This document shows, in pieces, positions 42,339 through 51,246 of a stretch of DNA of 58,680 bases (positions within the stretch are counted from its first letter, which is position 1; every line of letters starts with the position of its first letter). This DNA comes from Chryseobacterium indologenes (lineage in GTDB: Bacteria > Bacteroidota > Bacteroidia > Flavobacteriales > Weeksellaceae). The position numbers and the translations under genes are program-made. The notes below the pieces were generated by a model. The model searched no databases, was not told the DNA's origin, and was given only the letters and a program-made list of their open reading frames with translations. Where the stretch lies: NCBI GenBank assembly GCA_001013295.1, contig LAZY01000002.1:1-58680 (forward strand), given 5' to 3'.

Positions 42339-42380
42339 GTACAAAGTATGATGTACAAAGTATAATGTACAAAGTGTGAT
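42339..42380. repeat. Three 14-bp tandem repeats between trpB and trpA
   Basis: GTACAAAGTATGAT (42339-42352), GTACAAAGTATAAT (42353-42366) and GTACAAAGTGTGAT (42367-42380). The units differ by one or two bases. Probably a slippage-prone minisatellite in the trpB-trpA spacer. Confidence 0.85.
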
Positions 42381-42408
42381 ATATGGAATACCTTGTACAT
42401 CTGACAGT

Positions 42409-43587
42409 TTACAAATTTTTCAGATACGTTTCCATATCCTTATCTCCACGACCACTCAGGCAAATGACTACAATATCATTTTCATTGAATTTCTTTTTAT
42501 CCAGAACGGCCAGGGCATGAGAACTTTCCAGTGCCGGAATGATGCCCTCCAGTCTGGTCAGCTCAAAAGCACATTTCAGGGCTTCATCATCATTGATGCT
42601 GAAAAATTCGGCTCTGTTTTCTTTAAACAAATGGGCATGAAAAGGCCCTATACCCGGATAATCTAACCCGGCAGAAATAGAATGAGGCTCAATGACCTGT
42701 CCGTCTGCAGTCTGCATGACAAGGCTTTTGCTGCCATGAAGAACCCCAAGCGTTCCCAAAAAAGTCGTCGCAGCAGATTTCCCGGAATCTACCCCCAAAC
42801 CTCCTGCTTCTGCGGCAATAATTTTGACATCTTTCTCTTCTACAAAATGGTAAAAGGTTCCTGCTGCATTACTTCCGCCACCTACACAGGCAATCACATA
42901 GTCCGGATTTTCTCTTCCGATCTTCTCGTTCAGCTGTTCCTTTATTTCCTTTGAAATGATACTTTGGAATCTTGCCACAAGATCTGGAAAAGGATGGGGA
43001 CCAACGACGCTTCCGATCACATAGTGAGTCGTAACAGGATTATTGATCCAGTCTCTCAATGCTTCATTCACTGCATCTTTCAGTGTTTTTGAACCTGAAG
43101 TGGCTGCAACGACTTCTGCTCCCAACATTTTCATTCTTGCTACATTCGGAGCCTGTCTCTGAATGTCGATTTCGCCCATATAAACGATACATTCAAGGCC
43201 CAATAAAGCACAGGCTGTAGCGGTAGCCACACCATGCTGGCCTGCACCGGTTTCAGCAATAATTCTTGTTTTTCCCAGACGTTTTGCCAGCAAAACCTGC
43301 CCCAAAGCATTATTGATCTTATGAGCACCGGTATGGTTGAGGTCTTCTCTTTTTAAATAGATCCGGGTATTATATTTTTCACTTAAATTTTTAGCAAAAT
43401 AAAGTGGAGTAGCTCGCCCCACATAATTCTTAAGCAGATCCTGATATTCATTCTGAAAATCTTCAGATTCTATGATTTCAAGATAGTTTTTTTGAAGTTC
43501 TTCTACATTCGGATAGAGCATTTCAGGGATGAATGCGCCTCCAAATTCTCCATAATATCCGTTTTCATCGGGGTTTTTATAATTCAT
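42409..43587 (-). CDS. trpB: Tryptophan synthase beta chain
   Basis: 392 residues, PLP enzyme joining indole and serine. The PLP Lys lies in [12 protein letters not shown] (about residue 87), the phosphate loop is GGGSNAAG and the beta-replacement Glu is in AETGAGQHG. Length and motifs match TrpB1. It follows the GNAT gene by 4 nt and precedes trpA. Confidence 0.97.
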   Translation of the reverse strand: MNYKNPDENGYYGEFGGAFIPEMLYPNVEELQKNYLEIIESEDFQNEYQDLLKNYVGRATPLYFAKNLSEKYNTRIYLKREDLNHTGAHKINNALGQVLLAKRLGKTRIIAETGAGQHGVATATACALLGLECIVYMGEIDIQRQAPNVARMKMLGAEVVAATSGSKTLKDAVNEALRDWINNPVTTHYVIGSVVGPHPFPDLVARFQSIISKEIKEQLNEKIGRENPDYVIACVGGGSNAAGTFYHFVEEKDVKIIAAEAGGLGVDSGKSAATTFLGTLGVLHGSKSLVMQTADGQVIEPHSISAGLDYPGIGPFHAHLFKENRAEFFSINDDEALKCAFELTRLEGIIPALESSHALAVLDKKKFNENDIVVICLSGRGDKDMETYLKNL

Positions 43588-43591
43588 TTCT

Positions 43592-44137
43592 TTATTCTTT
43601 AGTAATTAAATAAGCGCTATTTTCTGCGCTCAGCTTATTGAGTAGTTCTTTTCTTTTTTCTGAAACATTAAAAATCAAAATATCATCATCTTCTGAGTTG
43701 ACCCAATCTGAATCTATACTTTCTTTAATGGTCTTGGCTTTATCATATAGTATTTCAATTTGGCATTTTTCATAGAAAGGACGAAGTTCCTGATGGCAGA
43801 ATCCTATCGTTTCAATATTGTTCAGGGTAACATACTCCCGGAAATACTGAACCAATGCAGCCCCATATCCTTTTTTCTTTTGGGCAGCTACCAATCCTAC
43901 TGCCTCTGCAAAGGATATCTTTTCTCCCAAAATTTCAAGGACGAAATCGAAATTAACCCGGATGACTGCACGTATATTTTCTTCTTTATCCAGGAGAAAA
44001 TGAAATTCCGATTCTTTGAAAAAACTACGGAAATAATCAGCCTCCATCGAGTTCCATGAAGCAATATCCCAAAGATGAAGAATATGCTCTATTTCATTTT
44101 CTGTTAATCCGTCTGTTGATTTTATCTGGTATCTCAT
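43592..44137 (-). CDS. GNAT-family N-acetyltransferase
   Basis: 181 residues. The acetyl-CoA-binding motif A is recognisable as [19 protein letters not shown] (Q-x-x-K-G-Y-G-x-A). The substrate is unknown. It lies in the trp operon between the transposase and trpB, 4 nt from the trpB start, so it is cotranscribed with trpB. An accessory member, not part of the pathway as known. Confidence 0.82.
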   Translation of the reverse strand: MRYQIKSTDGLTENEIEHILHLWDIASWNSMEADYFRSFFKESEFHFLLDKEENIRAVIRVNFDFVLEILGEKISFAEAVGLVAAQKKKGYGAALVQYFREYVTLNNIETIGFCHQELRPFYEKCQIEILYDKAKTIKESIDSDWVNSEDDDILIFNVSEKRKELLNKLSAENSAYLITKE

Positions 44138-44165
44138 GAGATTGATGTTTTATATTCAAAGTTAG

Positions 44166-44215
44166 CAAAGAGTCCCGAAGGGACGACTTAAAAAATAGCA
44201 AAGGATAAAATCCTT
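44166..44215. repeat. Left REP-like arm of the Y1 transposase unit
   Basis: 25 nt at 44166-44190 with the hairpin GTCCCgaaGGGAC, repeated in inverse orientation at 44740-44764 (22 of 25 identical). A second small hairpin, AAGGATaaaATCCTT, is at 44201-44215. Confidence 0.8.
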
Positions 44216-44232
44216 AGCGGTAATATTTATAA

Positions 44233-44685
44233 TCAATCCCACAAATATTTTTCATCATATTCCATTTTATGTTTTTCCAGCATTTTGATCAGTTGCTTTT
44301 TGAAATCCTGTTTCTGATGATGCTGACGTTGTTTTTTTATATAATTCGTTACCATTTGAACATCCTTTTCACTCACCGAAAAAGCTCCGTATCCATCCTG
44401 CCAAAAGAAATTTTCATACTTCTTTCCTTTTGTTTTGATCCATTTTGATGAGTGGGCTTTTACTTCCTGAACCAGTTTCATTAACGGGATCTTCTGGGAA
44501 AGTCTACACAGAATATGAATGTGGTTATCCGTTCCGCCTATCTGCAATGCTTTGCTCTCAAAATCTTTACATATTACAGCAATGTAGGAGTACAGTTCCT
44601 GTTCTATTTCTTCATCGATGAAATCATTCCTGTATTTTGTGCTGAATACGATGTGGAGATAATTTTTGACTAGTGATTGGGGCAT
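44233..44685 (-). CDS. IS200/IS605-family Y1 transposase (RAYT-like TnpA)
   Basis: 150 residues, the full length of IS200-type TnpA. The HUH motif is in DNHIHIL near 55-60 and the catalytic Tyr in NYIKKQRQHH near 113. The start MPQSLVKNYLHIVFSTKYR is typical of REP-associated tyrosine transposases. It cuts and joins single-stranded DNA at hairpins, and both flanks carry REP-like hairpins. No TnpB is present. It sits in trp-operon orientation between trpF and the GNAT gene. Confidence 0.92.
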   Translation of the reverse strand: MPQSLVKNYLHIVFSTKYRNDFIDEEIEQELYSYIAVICKDFESKALQIGGTDNHIHILCRLSQKIPLMKLVQEVKAHSSKWIKTKGKKYENFFWQDGYGAFSVSEKDVQMVTNYIKKQRQHHQKQDFKKQLIKMLEKHKMEYDEKYLWD

Positions 44686-44716
44686 TCCTTTTGTGTTTTT
44701 TTGGTGTGGGTAATGA

Positions 44717-44764
44717 TCGGACGATGTCCGATTTTGGGGTAAATCGTCCCGTTGGGACTCTTTG
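44717..44764. repeat. Right REP-like arm of the Y1 transposase unit
   Basis: Hairpin TCGGACgatGTCCGA at 44717-44731, then the 25-nt inverse copy (44740-44764) of the left arm, with hairpin GTCCCgttGGGAC. The unit 44166-44764 is therefore a mobile, ~600-nt REP-transposase element. Confidence 0.8.
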
Positions 44765-44794
44765 ATATTATACTCTTTATATTATACTGTAATA

Positions 44795-45466
44795 TTATAG
44801 TGAAGACTTAAACTTTTTTATTTTGCTGAGGTCTTTATTGCCTGGCTCAGTTTCAAATTTTGAATTAATGTCTAAAGCAAAAGGCTTCTGCTGAAGATCT
44901 TTAATATTTTCTACATTTTCTTCTGAGATACCGCCACTCAGAAAATAAGGAATTGGAATTTCAAATGTATTGAGCAGATTCCAGTCAAACTGTTGACCCG
45001 TTCCGCCAAAAGCCTTGCTATCTGTATCAAAAAGGTAGTAGGAGATAGGCTGAGAGTGATCAGTTGTCGTTGGATGATGGAAAACCTGTTCCATTTTATC
45101 TCTGTTTTCCGAATTGTCACTTCCTATTCTTATAACTTTGATGATCTTAATTTCCGGTTTCAGGGCATTTCTTAATTCAACAATGAAATCATAATCTTCA
45201 TCACCATGCAGTTGGATGAAATTAAGCTGTGTCTTTTCAGCAATTTCCAGGATCTTTTCAATGGAAGTATTAACAAATACTCCTGTTTTTCCAGGATGAT
45301 CAATCTTTGAAATATCATCCAATGTCAAATGGTTCAGAACGTATCTTGGTGATTTTTCATAGAAAATGAAGCCCAGAAAATCAACTTTCATTGAAATCAA
45401 TTCCTGAATCTGGTTAAGTTTCGTCAAACCACAGACTTTGAGTTTAGAGGTGTGTTGATGGTTCAT
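44795..45466 (-). CDS. trpF: Phosphoribosylanthranilate isomerase
   Basis: 223 residues, TIM barrel. Catalytic Cys in KVCGLTKL (residue ~12) and GFIFYEKSPRYV as in the TrpF family; the Asp near LLSGGIS is in FLSGGIS. It isomerises PRA to CdRP. Stop at 44795, 31 nt before the right REP arm of the transposase unit. Confidence 0.95.
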   Translation of the reverse strand: MNHQHTSKLKVCGLTKLNQIQELISMKVDFLGFIFYEKSPRYVLNHLTLDDISKIDHPGKTGVFVNTSIEKILEIAEKTQLNFIQLHGDEDYDFIVELRNALKPEIKIIKVIRIGSDNSENRDKMEQVFHHPTTTDHSQPISYYLFDTDSKAFGGTGQQFDWNLLNTFEIPIPYFLSGGISEENVENIKDLQQKPFALDINSKFETEPGNKDLSKIKKFKSSL

Positions 45467-45517
45467 AAGTGTAGGGGCTGATTGATGATTGTGTTGTTTT
45501 CTGTTTGAAATTCATTT

Positions 45518-46291
45518 TCAGATTTGTAAGGTAAACGCTTCAAATGCTTTGGCAGGATCGGTATTTTTCATAAAATATTCACCCATCAGAAAACCGTCAA
45601 ATCCTTTTTCTTTTAAAAATATAAAATCTTCAAGACTGTAAATACCACTTTCTGCCACTGATAATACTTCTTTGGGAAGTTGATTTTTAAGCTGAACAGA
45701 ATGCTGCAGATCTACTTTGAAATCTTTTAAATTCCTGTTATTAATTCCTACCAGATCGATCTTTGCATTGAAATGTTCCAGCTCTTCCTCCGTATGGATT
45801 TCCAGTAAAACTTCCATATTCAACTCATGAGCCAATTCTGTAAATTCCATGACCTGATCGGGAGAAAGACAGGATGCAATCAGTAAAATAACATCAGCAC
45901 CAATGCTTTTTGCTTCATAAAACTGATATTCATCGATCATAAAATCTTTTCGGAGAACAGGAGTATTAATCTGGTTCCTTACACTCAGAATATCATTGAA
46001 GCTTCCTCCGAAAAAATCCTTATCCGTCAAAACCGAAATTCCGCTGGCCCCAAATTTTTCATAAGCTGAAACCACATCCAGAGGCTGAACCTTGTCATTG
46101 ATAATCCCTTTTGACGGAGACTGTCTTTTAAATTCAGCAATGATTCCGCTTTTATTTTTGATCGATTCTTTCAGAGAATGGGTTGTTCTTCCAAAAAAAT
46201 CAGTGTCTTTTAATTGCCCGACAGAAATGGCAGCCTTTGTAGCCGCTACTTCTTCTTTTTTTCTTTCAATAATTTTGTCCAGTATGGTCAT
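45518..46291 (-). CDS. trpC: Indole-3-glycerol-phosphate synthase
   Basis: 257 residues, TIM barrel. Signature IIAEFKRQSPSKG (substrate-binding Lys), VLTDKDFFGG, NNRNLKDF and VAESGIY; all catalytic-site segments are present. It is a separate protein from TrpF, unlike the E. coli fusion. Confidence 0.97.
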   Translation of the reverse strand: MTILDKIIERKKEEVAATKAAISVGQLKDTDFFGRTTHSLKESIKNKSGIIAEFKRQSPSKGIINDKVQPLDVVSAYEKFGASGISVLTDKDFFGGSFNDILSVRNQINTPVLRKDFMIDEYQFYEAKSIGADVILLIASCLSPDQVMEFTELAHELNMEVLLEIHTEEELEHFNAKIDLVGINNRNLKDFKVDLQHSVQLKNQLPKEVLSVAESGIYSLEDFIFLKEKGFDGFLMGEYFMKNTDPAKAFEAFTLQI

Positions 46292-46336
46292 TTTTTGTGT
46301 TTAAAATTTAAGCCATTCATTAAGTTGCCTATCATA

Positions 46337-47365
46337 TTAATTGATCAAAAGTTCAAAACTTTTCAATGCCTTTCCACTTTCCAGACTTTCCTTGGCCAAC
46401 AATAAACAGTCTTCATAAGTTCCGAATTTGTGGGTATGATGAAGAGCAACAGAGGCATTGGCCAATACAACAGAATTTTGTTGTTCAGTCCCGCTGCCTT
46501 CAAGGATATTTCTGAAGATCTTTGCCGTTTCCTGAATGGTATTGCCGGCTTTGATGTCTTCCAGAGTCAATGGAGAAAAACCCAGATCCTCTGCAGAGTA
46601 GATGTTTTCACCGTTTTTGGTAATGATTTTACTGTCATGAGTTAAACTAATCTCGTCATAACCATCGAGTCCATGTACCAGAATAAATTCACGGTTTTCT
46701 TTTTGCAGGAGATACTGATAGATTCTTGCAATTTCCAGATTGTAAACCCCGATCATTGAAAACTGAGGTTTTGCAGGATTTACCAGAGGACCTAAAAGAT
46801 TGAAGAATGTTCTCAATCCCAGAGATTTTCTCAATAATCCGACAGATTGTAAAGCAGGGTGGAAGTAAGGAGCATGTAAAAAGCAGATATTGGCTCTTTC
46901 CAGATCTTCATTCAGCTGCTCCGAATTGTTTTTAAACTCGTACCCAAGTTCTTCCAGCACATTGGAAGAGCCTGTAGTGGTAGAAGCCCCGTAATTTCCA
47001 TGTTTTGTTACCTTCTGCCCGGCTCCGGCCACTACAAAGCTGGCCAATGTTGATATATTGATTGTGTTTTTTCCGTCACCACCTGTTCCTACAATATCGA
47101 TCGCATCATTCGCATCTATGTGAACAGGAACAGCCATTTGAAGTAAAGCTTCCCTAAAGCCTTCAAGTTCGTTCAGGGTGATATCCCGCATCAGGAAAAC
47201 ACTGATGAAGGCCGTTACCTCTGCGGAGTTGAATTTATTCTGTGCAATTTCAATCATCATGGCTTTAGCCTCAGGTTTTGATAAGGTATGATGATTAAAA
47301 AGGTATTGTAGTATTTCTTTCATTTGAGTTTTTTTTACAGTTGAGGAAATTTCTGAGGAATTCAT
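46337..47365 (-). CDS. trpD: Anthranilate phosphoribosyltransferase
   Basis: 342 residues from ATG 47365, which overlaps the trpG stop (ATGA); an internal ATG at 47323 (MKEILQYL) gives the length closer to the family. GTGGDGKNTINIS near 93-105 is the PRPP-binding loop, with KHGNYGASTTTGSS following. It adds the phosphoribosyl group to anthranilate. Confidence 0.95.
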   Translation of the reverse strand: MNSSEISSTVKKTQMKEILQYLFNHHTLSKPEAKAMMIEIAQNKFNSAEVTAFISVFLMRDITLNELEGFREALLQMAVPVHIDANDAIDIVGTGGDGKNTINISTLASFVVAGAGQKVTKHGNYGASTTTGSSNVLEELGYEFKNNSEQLNEDLERANICFLHAPYFHPALQSVGLLRKSLGLRTFFNLLGPLVNPAKPQFSMIGVYNLEIARIYQYLLQKENREFILVHGLDGYDEISLTHDSKIITKNGENIYSAEDLGFSPLTLEDIKAGNTIQETAKIFRNILEGSGTEQQNSVVLANASVALHHTHKFGTYEDCLLLAKESLESGKALKSFELLIN

Positions 47366-47991
47366 GATAGAAGAAAGTTTTTAATGATTACTTCTCCATC
47401 CGGAGTCAGAATACTTTCAGGGTGAAACTGTACTCCATGTACATCATAAGTTTTATGTTGCAGGGCCATGATCATTCCGTCTTTGTCTACGGCGGTTATC
47501 TCCAGTTCTTCCGGGAAATTCTGGGGATCTACAGCCCAGCTGTGGTATCTTCCCACTTCCAGTCCTGAATTCAGATCTCTAAACAGCTTTGTGTTTTCTT
47601 TTATAAGGTCGGTGGTGGTAGCTACTCCGTGGAAGATCTCAGACAGGTTGATCAGACTTCCTCCGAATGCTTCAGCGATGGCCTGTTGTCCGAGACATAC
47701 CCCTAAAATACTTTTAGTGGGAGCATATCTTTTGATCAGTTCTAATAAGATTCCTGCCTCCTCCGGAATCCCCGGACCTGGCGAAAGGATAATTTTGTCA
47801 TATTGGTCCACATCTTCCAGGCTTATCTTGTCATTTCTTACAACATCTACTTTCTGATCCAGAATTCTTTCAATGATTTGTACCAGGTTGTAAGTAAAAC
47901 TGTCATAATTGTCAAATACAAGCACTCTAGAGGCTGATATGGTATTGCTAGTAGTATTCATTTTTTTGCTTTTTACAGATTGTGTTTTCAA
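47362..47991 (-). CDS. trpG: Anthranilate synthase glutaminase subunit
   Basis: 209 residues (a second ATG at 47961 gives MNTTSNTISASRVLVFDNYDSF). Class I glutamine amidotransferase: the nucleophile is in GVCLGQQAIAEAFGG (about residue 98) and the His-Glu pair in GVQFHPES. It delivers ammonia to TrpE. Separate subunit, overlaps trpD by 4 nt. Confidence 0.95.
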   Translation of the reverse strand: MKTQSVKSKKMNTTSNTISASRVLVFDNYDSFTYNLVQIIERILDQKVDVVRNDKISLEDVDQYDKIILSPGPGIPEEAGILLELIKRYAPTKSILGVCLGQQAIAEAFGGSLINLSEIFHGVATTTDLIKENTKLFRDLNSGLEVGRYHSWAVDPQNFPEELEITAVDKDGMIMALQHKTYDVHGVQFHPESILTPDGEVIIKNFLLS

Positions 47992-47994
47992 GTT

Positions 47995-49419
47995 TTAATT
48001 TTCGACGATTTTTTCAGCCTTTTCAACAGCCTTTTTTAGAGCATTCAGTTTGTTGTTGACTTCCTGCAGTTCGTTTTCAGGAACGGACTTTGCCACAAGA
48101 CCGGCTCCAGCCTGGTAATACAGCGTATTGTTTTTGCTTAAAAAAGTTCGGATCATGATTGCCTGGTTGCACGTGCCGTTGAGACCGATCATCCCGATAC
48201 AGCCACCGTAGTAACCACGGGAATCTTTTTCATATTGGTTGATCAGCTGAAGAGCTTTATGCTTCGGAGCTCCACTTAACGTACCCTGAGGGAATGTTGC
48301 AGAAACCATTTCAAGAGGATTGATGTCATCAGAAACCTCTGCAGTTACTTCGCTGACCATATGAATAACATGAGAGAAAAGCTGTATTTCTTTAAGTTTG
48401 GTAACAGTTACATTTTTCCCGAGTTTTCCAAGATCATTTCTTGCCAGGTCTACCAGCATAGTGTGTTCCGCATTTTCTTTCGGGTCGGCTTTTAAGGTTT
48501 CAATAGCCTGAAGGTCCGTTTCAAAATTTCCGGTTCTTTTCGCTGTTCCCGCAATAGGGTGAATAATAGCTTTGTTGTTTTTGATGATCAACTGACTTTC
48601 AGGGCTGGATCCAAAAAGCTTATAACTTCCGTAGTCAAAGTAGAAGAGGTAAGGGGAAGGGTTGATATTTCTCAAAGCCCTGTATACATTAAATTCATCC
48701 CCTTTGAATTTCTGTTCAAATCTTCTGCTTAGAACCAACTGGAAAACATCACCTCTCATACAGTGTCTCTGAGCGGTTTTCACAAGTTCAATATAGTCTT
48801 CGTTAGTAATATTGGAGGTTTCCTGGCCATTTTTTTCGAAAGGATATACCGGAGTATTCTGGTTTTTGATAAGACTTTCCAGAAGATGAAGCTCAGATTT
48901 TATTCCGTTGATCTGATTTTCAATGATGTACATTTCATCGTTGAAGTGGTTGATGGCAATCACATATTGATAAAGTCTGTATCTTAGAACGGGAATCTCC
49001 ACTTCCGGGCTTTGTGCTTTTAAATCAACACTTTCAAAAAACTGTACAGCTTCAAAGCTTGTATATCCGAAAAGACTCTGAGCAGTCTGTTCTATAGGAT
49101 CATTGGTCTTTTCACAATTAAACGTGGTGCGGAACTCTTCAAATATATCGATGATTTTGCGGTCTTTGATCGAATGTTTTACAGGTGCAGAATCCGGAAG
49201 TTTAATTTCATATTCACTAAGGTTTTTTACTTCAATTCCTGCAATAGCGTTGATGGCAATAAAGGAAAAGTTATTATCAATACTTTTGGAATCAGAACTT
49301 TCCAGAAGGATGGTATCCCGGAACTTATCTCTGATCTTAAGGTAAATATTCATGGGAGTATGAAGGTCTCCCAGTGTTTTTTTCGAAACGGTTTTTATTT
49401 TGATTGTATCAGTAAACAT
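47995..49419 (-). CDS. trpE: Anthranilate synthase component I
   Basis: 474 residues. Chorismate-binding domain with GSSPESQL, HPIAGTAKRTG, DLARNDLGK and GTLSGAPK; the N-terminal feedback-inhibition region contains LLESSDSKSIDNN, where the LLES motif binds Trp. First structural gene of the trp operon, 96 nt after the leader stop, and subject to attenuation and feedback inhibition. Confidence 0.97.
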   Translation of the reverse strand: MFTDTIKIKTVSKKTLGDLHTPMNIYLKIRDKFRDTILLESSDSKSIDNNFSFIAINAIAGIEVKNLSEYEIKLPDSAPVKHSIKDRKIIDIFEEFRTTFNCEKTNDPIEQTAQSLFGYTSFEAVQFFESVDLKAQSPEVEIPVLRYRLYQYVIAINHFNDEMYIIENQINGIKSELHLLESLIKNQNTPVYPFEKNGQETSNITNEDYIELVKTAQRHCMRGDVFQLVLSRRFEQKFKGDEFNVYRALRNINPSPYLFYFDYGSYKLFGSSPESQLIIKNNKAIIHPIAGTAKRTGNFETDLQAIETLKADPKENAEHTMLVDLARNDLGKLGKNVTVTKLKEIQLFSHVIHMVSEVTAEVSDDINPLEMVSATFPQGTLSGAPKHKALQLINQYEKDSRGYYGGCIGMIGLNGTCNQAIMIRTFLSKNNTLYYQAGAGLVAKSVPENELQEVNNKLNALKKAVEKAEKIVEN

Positions 49420-49446
49420 CTGCTGTTTTTTTTGAGATTAAGGAAT

Positions 49447-49479
49447 AAAAAAAGGCTTCAACGGTATCCGTCAAAGCCT
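49447..49479 (-). terminator. trp attenuator (intrinsic terminator)
   Basis: On the minus strand AGGCTTTGACGG and CCGTTGAAGCCT pair (49468-49479 with 49453-49464) around a 3-nt loop, followed by seven T (49447-49453). It lies between the leader ORF and trpE. Its 5' arm can alternatively pair with the leader segment covering codons 18-20 (GTATTGTC), giving an antiterminator. Confidence 0.88.
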
Positions 49480-49514
49480 ATATATTGTTTATTTTAATTA
49501 TTTCTGCTGTATGG

Positions 49515-49583
49515 TTAACAACATGACAATACTTCCAGACCCGACGAAGAGTTTGAAAGCCACCACCAAATATTGTTGCTCAT
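49515..49583 (-). CDS. trpL: trp operon leader peptide with three consecutive Trp codons
   Basis: 22 codons from ATG 49583; an in-frame ATG at 49592 adds three. Codons 6-8 (49560-49568) are TGG TGG TGG. Stalling at these under Trp shortage would leave the later segment GTATTGTC (49525-49532) free to pair with GACGGATAC of the attenuator; with Trp present the ribosome reaches the stop (49515) and the terminator forms. The arrangement is the textbook attenuator. Confidence 0.9.
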   Translation of the reverse strand: MSNNIWWWLSNSSSGLEVLSCC

Positions 49584-49596
49584 GTTAAACATGCTA

Positions 49597-49604
49597 CAAA
49601 AGTA
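49597..49604 (-). promoter_or_regulatory. trp operon promoter -7 box
   Basis: TACTTTTG on the minus strand, a perfect TAnnTTTG box, with an AT-rich upstream region (TTTTTTG 15 nt farther). Transcription would start around 49590, leaving a ~140-nt leader. Confidence 0.65.
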
Positions 49605-49666
49605 GAAAATTTTTTAATACAAAAAATAAAAAAGTTAAAAATTAAAAAAAACTTAACATTCAGGAA

Positions 49667-50311
49667 TTATTTCAAATGCTCAAGTTCCTGTTTCAACTCT
49701 TTCAGTTTTAGCTTATACTGTTCGTCATCATACGATGCCGTGTAATTTTCCAGGGCTGAAATGTATTCCGCAATAAATTCCTTATTCGTCCTGTCTGCTT
49801 CATATTTGATTCTGGCAGCATTCACAGGAGCAAGCTTCGAGTACCTCTCAACGGCTTTACCTTCTTCAGACTGGTTGTAAAGAATGACAATGCTTTTTTC
49901 ATATCCGGGAATGTATTTTACCGGAAACGGGACTTCCGTTCTGGGAATTCTGATTGCATTTTCAATAGGATAGATGGCTGCGGTAGTAGTAGAGAAAAAG
50001 GTGGAAATATACTTTCCGTCCTGCTTTTTTACAATCGCTTCATAGTCATGAATATACATTTCATTCAACGTGGAATTGGTTTCCACATCGGAAGTAATGA
50101 TTGCTGTACTTTCTACTCCATATTTATTCAGGAACCAGGCATTGAGAAACTGTCCGCCTATCCCATTTAAAATAGCCAGAGGAATGATTGGAATAAGAAA
50201 CAAGGCTTTTCTTGTTACGTATGAAAGTAATCCAAAGAATAAAAACAGCAGGATCACAGTATAAAATCCGTGATGACTGGTAAAAAACAGAATTTTTGAA
50301 ATTAAAATCAT
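49667..50311 (-). CDS. Membrane protein, unknown function
   Basis: 214 residues. Two N-terminal membrane segments (about 12-30 and 36-60), then an extracytoplasmic domain (75-175) with mixed beta pattern and a helical charged tail (about 180-214, coiled-coil-like). Not recognised as a known family. It stands between the trp promoter and a cupin lipoprotein, transcribed on the minus strand. Confidence 0.6.
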   Translation of the reverse strand: MILISKILFFTSHHGFYTVILLFLFFGLLSYVTRKALFLIPIIPLAILNGIGGQFLNAWFLNKYGVESTAIITSDVETNSTLNEMYIHDYEAIVKKQDGKYISTFFSTTTAAIYPIENAIRIPRTEVPFPVKYIPGYEKSIVILYNQSEEGKAVERYSKLAPVNAARIKYEADRTNKEFIAEYISALENYTASYDDEQYKLKLKELKQELEHLK

Positions 50312-50389
50312 GTTTAAAAGTACTATTATCTTTTCAGATAAAAGTTGATCCTGAAGATAAATTTCAAAAATTCTGTCAGAAAAAAAGTT

Positions 50390-50845
50390 TTAATGTACTG
50401 GTTCTGTGATGGGAAGATCTGTTGTTCCGCTATAGAAAACAATAAGGGTGGCACCTTGGTCTCCCGTTTTACCTCTGTGGGTGGTATTGACCACTTCCGG
50501 GAGTACCTGTCCTTTCTTTACCCATTGTGTTTTACCATCTTCTTTTTTTTCAATCTGGATTTCGCCTTTTTCAATATAAGCTGCATTGATAACGGCGTGT
50601 TTATGCCAATCCAGAGCAGAGTTGGGTGGTATTGCAATTTTAAGAACTGTGATTTCAGGTTGTCCACCAGGATAGCTGGCATAGGTGTTCCCATCCCATG
50701 ATTTTGTAGCTTTTAATAACGTGATTGATTCTGTTTTATCAGGATAATCCGGATTCTGAGGATCTGAGGAAGAATTGTCACAGGATAAAATACAGGTTAA
50801 CAGGGAACTGAATAAGATTGTTTTGAATACATTTTTTGCGGTCAT
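50390..50845 (-). CDS. Cupin-domain lipoprotein
   Basis: 151 residues. Signal with lipobox Cys at about residue 22 (CILSC), a short linker, and a single cupin domain with motif PNSALDWHKHAVINAAYIEKGEIQIE (HKH metal ligands; quoted part LDWHKHAVINAAYIEKGE). Metal-dependent cupins in the periplasm act on small molecules; the substrate is unknown. A -7 box (TATTTTTG, minus strand 50879-50872) lies 26 nt upstream. Confidence 0.78.
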   Translation of the reverse strand: MTAKNVFKTILFSSLLTCILSCDNSSSDPQNPDYPDKTESITLLKATKSWDGNTYASYPGGQPEITVLKIAIPPNSALDWHKHAVINAAYIEKGEIQIEKKEDGKTQWVKKGQVLPEVVNTTHRGKTGDQGATLIVFYSGTTDLPITEPVH

Positions 50846-51024
50846 AAGTTTTATTTGAATAATTAATCACACAAAAATAACAACCTTGATTAAAATTCCC
50901 TACATTTTGAATTATTTTTTTTAGAACCTGATCGGAGGTCTCCTTTAAAATTTCTTTCAAAGAAAACATTTGTCATAAGTTTAAAAGTTTATTTTTTATA
51001 TTTTTGCTACCAAATTAGAAAACA

Positions 51025-51246
51025 ATGAAAAAAGTATTAGCAATTGCATTTATCGGAGGTTTATTAGTTGTAAACTGTTCTAAAAAAGTAGATCACTCAT
51101 TACAAGACAGCAACACGATGCTTGAAGAGCCTGAAACAGCTACTGTTGCAGATTCTACAGCGAAACCTGCTGCTGCTCCGGCTGCTGCAACTCCGGCTAC
51201 ACCTGCTCCTGAAGCTGCTAAAACAGACTCTACAGCAAAAAAATAA
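51025..51246 (+). CDS. Small Ala/Pro-rich lipoprotein
   Basis: 73 residues. The lipobox Cys is at about residue 18 (VVNCS), then a low-complexity Ala/Pro/Thr tail (KPAAAPAAATPATPAPEAAK). It is probably a surface or periplasmic lipid-anchored spacer protein. It is followed by the cytochrome gene whose ATG overlaps its stop (TAATG). A TATTTTTG -7 box at 50999-51006 is 18 nt upstream. Confidence 0.75.
   Translation: MKKVLAIAFIGGLLVVNCSKKVDHSLQDSNTMLEEPETATVADSTAKPAAAPAAATPATPAPEAAKTDSTAKK

Noticed and set aside
44166..44764. Ordinary IS200 with TnpB loss
   Set aside because: The flanks are inverted REP-like 25-mers, which IS200 ends are not; a REP-transposase unit fits better.
49420..49666. 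T-box riboswitch or TRAP site in the trp leader
   Set aside because: No T-box AGGGUGGNACCGCG-like element or GAG/UAG repeats are visible; the leader ORF with three Trp codons explains the region.
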